The translations under genes were made by a program, and so were the position numbers. From contig NC_039481.1 in assembly GCF_003590095.1 (NCBI RefSeq), forward strand, positions 4,216,001 through 4,280,000: DNA of 64,000 nt, in the 5' to 3' direction. The stretch's first letter is position 1; each line of letters opens with the position of its first letter. The notes below the pieces were generated by a model. The model was not told where the DNA came from, made no database searches, and saw nothing but the letters and a program-made list of their open reading frames with translations. This document shows, in pieces, positions 59,031 through 64,000 of the stretch. The DNA comes from Trichoplusia ni (lineage: Eukaryota > Arthropoda > Insecta > Lepidoptera > Noctuidae).

Positions 59031-61309
59031 GAATCACGATAAACCAAAATAAACTATCATAGTGTAGACTGCACTAACTTTAAAAATCCTCACATACAAC
59101 CAACTCTGTTCCAATTATAAACGACAGAAATAATAATTAAAATTCATGCAGTTTTTCCATATGCTCGTCAGCAATGATTGAAAACGTATCACCTTCTAGT
59201 CACATCATTAGCACGATGACGGCACATTTTAATAGCCGAGCCGTGTTTGTGGTTAGTTGCACTCTGATACCCTATTTACGTGGTCGCCATGTTTTATGAG
59301 CAGAACACTGACCGTGGAATATGACGTAAATAAATCCTCTCTATTCTGTGTTATGACTTTCTATAAAATGGACGGAATCAAGATCTTCTCTAAATAAGTT
59401 ATGAATGAATGACTTGTAGGCGATGTTATAATGGAATGATTCAAGGTAAAGAAAAGCCACTATACATTTTTGTTCAATATCTAATGAATCTGTAGAGATT
59501 TTTTAACGAAATAAACAGCATCCTAAATTGTTTTTTGGTATTTTTATTACTGATACTATTGAATAAACAACAATAACCTGTTGAGTATTTTTTGTGGATA
59601 AGATGATAAATAAATAGTGATTATGACTTTACTATTAGGTACTAGGTAGATATTTTTTAATTATCTTATTAAAAATCTTAGTATAAAACCTTACACAAAA
59701 AACTATTTGTACATTACCTACATATAAAAATACAAATAAAAGAAGTTGCTTTGATGAACGGTATTAACATTTTTCTATATTAAACATAAACAAAACCAAT
59801 CGACTATCGACTCACAACTTGTAGTACAGTTATTTATCCAAACTAATATATCAGTAATTAAACTATTCCGTTTATATTTCTACCGAAACGTCGGGTTTTG
59901 CGTAATAAATAACGTACGTAAAGTACGGTCCCCATAAATAATAACATAAATAAACAATACCTACATATTTCATCTCGTATCCACAAAACGTTTAATATTT
60001 CAAACAAGTGCGATTTTGCGGGATGCATTCAGTTTCGCTTTACTATTCCTGCTAATTAAATTATTTTTCGGACTGGAAAGATTCGTGTGTGTGAACAAGC
60101 TTCGAGATACAACAGATTAATTAGAAATGATTCTCGTTTAAAACATACTATACAGCGAATTAAAAAAAAAAACATGACTACGTTTGAATTTTTTACCTAT
60201 TTCCAGTTATTTTCCCGAGGTGTGCTGTGAAACAATGTATAAGTTAATTAATATTCATCAATCAGTCAAAATATTGCCATTTATAATATTTCATCATTTC
60301 ATGTATTCTTTTCGTATTTTTATTCGGTTGAAGTTTAACTTGGTGTCAATATTTTTGAACCGCCTGTAGATCACTGTCGTGTTTTTAACACCCCTTAGAA
60401 ATATTTTAGTGTATAGTGTGACAATCATACACAAAAATAAATGAATAATTTTAATTAAATCCTCTCAAAATATCATATTGATATTCGTATTTCAAAAGTC
60501 ATGATTTTCGATACTGCAAATATTTTTCCGCCTATATCAATCCCGTTCGACCAATGTATTGGCATCATAAATCCGCGTGACGTCACAGTTACACAACTCG
60601 TATGATTCCCGCTATTGTTAGCTGTATGTATCGAAGTCCGGTGAACATTGGCCCAATATGTTCGGCGCGCCCAAATGAACGTAGTTACACGAAAATGAAT
60701 AAAAGATATTAATTTCCGACCTAGTTCTCTGCGTGTATAATTTCCGTGTTTTATGCAAACAATGTTTTTAAATAAACAAATGTTTGAAACAATATTTTGT
60801 TAACATATTATGCGTAAATGGAAATCCTATCCCTTAATGTGGTTTAAAACTGGGACTAATAATAAAAGCCTCTTTTATTTCTTTAATTCAGCTACACCAA
60901 ATAAACCTTCATCAAAAGATATCATTCAATGGACATTATTGTAACAACGCCTACAGTCGGAGCGCGAACTATTTTCCCATGTTTTCCTTTTTAATCTCGG
61001 AAGCCAAACGGAGAGCTCGAAACGACCATTAATCAGATGTCAACACACATGTTCCGTATTGAATGAGGCATTCTCTGAACTTACGTAAACCGCCCGAAAA
61101 GATAGTTGCGAAGAGAAAAGTGTCACATTGACCCGATAGCGAATCTTTCAATTGTAGACGCGCATTGTGCTCGGAAAATTTTCAATGTACAGAAATATAC
61201 GTGCAGAGGCTGATACGATATATCCATTTGTTAAGAAGTATAGCGTCGATGTGCTGAATGCCAAAATAGTTTTCGCCGGTTCCTTGAGATATATTTTTTT
61301 TTTAAAAAC
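59031..61309. other. AT-rich intergenic DNA, no gene seen
   Basis: One CRE-type octamer at 60578-60585. A T-rich tract ending in CAG at 60871-60891 is followed by about 45 open codons, but they resemble no protein I know. Confidence 0.45.
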
Positions 61310-61513
61310 GACTCCCGCACTCACGAATTTAATCCTTGTGTCGCGGGGGGTTTCACAAACATACAATTCACATGCACAAAGACACCCAGACTCAGAACAA
61401 GCATTCGTGAATCGCACAAATACTTGTCCTACGCGGGGATCGAACCCGCGACACGTCGCTCAAAGTGGGTTTTGGCGTGATGACCTCAACCACTCGGCTA
61501 ATCGTGCAGTCAA
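61310..61513 (-). mobile_element. tRNA-derived SINE, full-length copy
   Basis: On the minus strand: box A TTAGCCGAGTGGTTGAGGTC, box B GGGTTCGATCCC, body with GAGTCTGGGTGTCTTTGTGC, and the 3' end at GCGACACAAGGATTAAATTC followed by an A-rich tail (T-rich at 61290-61302 on the plus strand). It is highly similar to 7541-7734. The overlapping frames 61167-61523 + and 61148-61417 - are by-products. Confidence 0.85.
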
Positions 61514-63943
61514 AAAATTCTAAAATGACTTTTTTTGAGACAGTTCCGAGTAAAGAATATTGACAGTTTGAGTCGGATTGTCGAGAGCCGATCAAATAAA
61601 GATTAAGAAAGTAGTGAAGGTAAAACAAAGTAAGTGAGTAGTTATCATGTAGGTCGTGACCCGCAGAAGTTGTCTCGCTTGTTCAACGTATCTTTTACTG
61701 CGTCCACAATAAACTTAATTGGCACAAACAAAAGCTTTAGCTCCACTTACGTAAATAAACTACGAGAAGAAGTTGGACTCACGTATACTGTGATTTATAT
61801 GGATTAAGGAGTAGCACATGCAAACTGACCATAAAACAGTTACTCAGAAGAGTTACAGGAAAGGATGGATCTCAATATAGATCAAGGATCATGATTTAAA
61901 TATGTTAGGACTTTATTGATAACCAAAGCCAAATCACTTTGAGACATTTTTTTCATTGCCCTTCAGCTAGTTTAATAAAGAATAATGAATACTTTGTTTT
62001 TTTTGTCTCTCGCAAACAGAATTGCATAAATGAACTGTGAATCTAACGCATGCATGACATCACTTTTCTTTGTAAATTTTGTGGAGTCGTCATGACACCT
62101 CTCCTAAACTTTAAACTTTTTATTTTTGCCAACTTTTACTATTCAGATTGAGGCAAAAAATCGTGTCGAATATTTTTCAATAATTTTGAGGCTTGAAAAT
62201 ATTTTTATTTTTATACTCAGTCGTTATCCTCGTTACATATTCAATTCTCGCATGTATTAAAAAAAAACACCTGACGTCTACAATTCACTTTTAATTTACT
62301 ACGACAAACTTCATCGCCTATTTTCCGAAAGGTATTCAAGTAAGATTGTCAATAAAACATTATCAATATCAAATACCGGGAACAAATACGTCGGAATCTA
62401 TCCGGGCGGGTCCGGACGTGTGCGGATAACGAGCGGCGATTATTAGCCGGGATTTGTCAAGTCGAGATTGTTTTGTGCGGCCCCAAATTTCTGTTGTCGT
62501 CGATACTAGCGACTAACTAACCCAGATATGAGGTCCACCGCAAAAATATTAACAGATTTTCGGACGGAGAGAGCTGGAAAATGAAAATTGGAATCCTTTA
62601 CGCTCTTTTTTTGTTTGTGTGAATATTGAATTCGAAAGTGTTCTTTTTGTAACTTAAAGTGCCCTCAGTCTTTTAAAAGAACAGCTGGAATATGCAAATT
62701 AAAATAACAATTTTGAAGTGGATTTCTTCAAATGTAGCAAAATAAACATAAATATTAACCGTTCGTAATACGATTATCGAATTGTCACACAGGTGACTTC
62801 TTAAACAATAAGGCAAAATTTTCATACTAGCCGATGAATGGCTGTATTATGGATTACATGGTAATATGGCGATGTGTAGGTACATATTCATATGTATGGG
62901 CAAAGTATACAAAATGAGGTACAACATTTTACTTATCAAGGCGCCGCTAAGTATCAACATCATGTCATCTAATTGATCCTGATGCGATACCATAAGGGTA
63001 AGGAGGACTACTTGGGCACAAATGTGACGTCATTTAGATAATCTAATTGGACTTTACGTATACCATGTAGGTGTTTTATATTTCTTTTGTTAGTAAGGTA
63101 AATTTAGATCAGGCTAAAGACTTGAGTTAGTTAATTTGCCAGACTTAATGTAATGTTTTGTTTAGAATTAATTACACCTACTTAGTCTAGGAATTGTAAT
63201 GAAGTGTAGGGTAAATTAATTTTGTTATCTGCCCAAACCGGTTGGTACCGTCCATAGATCCTTACAAGTTGTTATTTTTTATTGTACCTCTGGTATTTCT
63301 TCCATGAAAGAAACAAAACAAAATCATTTATCCAAATAAAATATTTACCAATTTATTCGATTATAGTATATTTTAAACTAAGTTCATATTTCCAATAGAA
63401 TGTATTATTTCTTTAGATCCCCAAGGGCCGAACACTCAGGTATCCAATACCTCCCCACGAATACAAAGTAGGCAATTTATTACCAAAAACTCGGAACTTA
63501 GATTATGTTACTTATTTGCTGAAATACGACCGTGTTTTCCGAGGAAAACATTAATGAATTATACACGCAAACAAATCTAATGAAGTTTGAATGAACACTT
63601 TGTAAGTACTTTTCTATATTTATTTCGAAACTCTCAATTGACATTCGAACACTTAAGTAAAAAATTATACTAATACGATCCGGAGATTTTTAATTTAGGA
63701 AGGCGAATATATTATACTATGTACATTACAAGACGTTTTGAATGGTAGACGCGAGTCAAGTAGAAGTTGCTACGAATGTGAAGTTTTTCTACGAATACCA
63801 ACTCAAAGTTGCACCCAATGTTAGGTTCTTGACGAATACAAAGGTTTCATTATTGACTGTTTTCGCATTTTAAACCATATTTTAGTTTAAAAATAATATT
63901 AAGAATTATTTTTTTCATCATAAAATGATGTGTTTTGTTTCAG
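61514..63943. other. AT-rich DNA, intergenic or the intron before a possible edge exon
   Basis: No coding exon was seen. A CpG-rich patch lies near 62400-62450 (CCGGGCGGGTCCGG) and a CRE-type octamer at 63025-63032. If the exon at 63944 is real, the 3' part is its upstream intron. Confidence 0.4.
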
Positions 63944-64000
63944 AAAGATGCGGCTATTTCAATTAACTGTCTTCCAGAAATCTGTCAATATCCGATTGAC
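63944..64000 (+). CDS. Possible exon cut by the window edge
   Basis: A T-rich tract ending TGTTTTGTTTCAG is a good splice acceptor at 63943. The following 57 bases are open in frame 0 and read KDAAISINCLPEICQYPID. The two closely spaced Cys residues suggest an extracellular protein. A second frame is also open (MRLFQLTVFQ…). I do not recognise a family, and the exon is only 19 codons before the window ends, so this is tentative. Confidence 0.3.

Noticed and set aside
60892..61030. Possible exon after a T-rich CAG tract
   Set aside because: About 45 open codons, but no recognised protein, no clear donor and ordinary AT-rich codon content.

Overview
The window reads as AT-rich nuclear DNA of a moth or butterfly (Lepidoptera, possibly Noctuidae). 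Three things support this: spliceosomal introns, several tRNA-headed SINEs of the type common in noctuids, and degenerate interspersed repeats that I recognise as widespread in Lepidoptera. The assignment comes from memory of these families and was not checked by a search.

One protein-coding gene is well supported. It lies on the + strand from about 25.6 kb to 44.56 kb and encodes a single-pass, mucin-like membrane protein with a SEA domain. A short exon (25772-25847) carries the signal peptide. An intron of about 12.85 kb follows, then a very large exon (38699-41591) and six or seven small 3' exons. All junctions join in phase. The protein has, in order: a signal peptide; a Q/P/N-rich segment; acidic and Thr-run mucin-like segments; six copies of an LLPxxxK-type motif; a SEA domain with a G-S-V autoproteolysis-like site; one transmembrane helix; and a Tyr/Gly/Ser-rich cytoplasmic tail. 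Two C-termini are possible, about 1,409 aa if the last intron is spliced and 1,372 aa if it is retained.

Region by region: 1-25.6 kb shows no convincing coding exon. It holds a perfect 22-bp hairpin, a SINE cluster at 6.8-8.4 kb, several degenerate repeats, a G-run island at 16.0 kb and a CpG-rich patch with a CRE-like site at 23.0 kb. Intron 1 (25.8-38.7 kb) holds a 251-bp foldback with an 89-bp nearly perfect stem. From 44.6 to 63.9 kb there is intergenic or intronic DNA with a TIR-bearing MITE-like element, SINEs, Lepidoptera-type repeats and a perfect 25-bp hairpin. A possible first part of another exon sits at the extreme right edge (63944-64000).

I see no operon, CRISPR array, rRNA or convincing functional tRNA. 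The most unusual items are the intronic long hairpin, the alternative C-terminus, and the G-run island.
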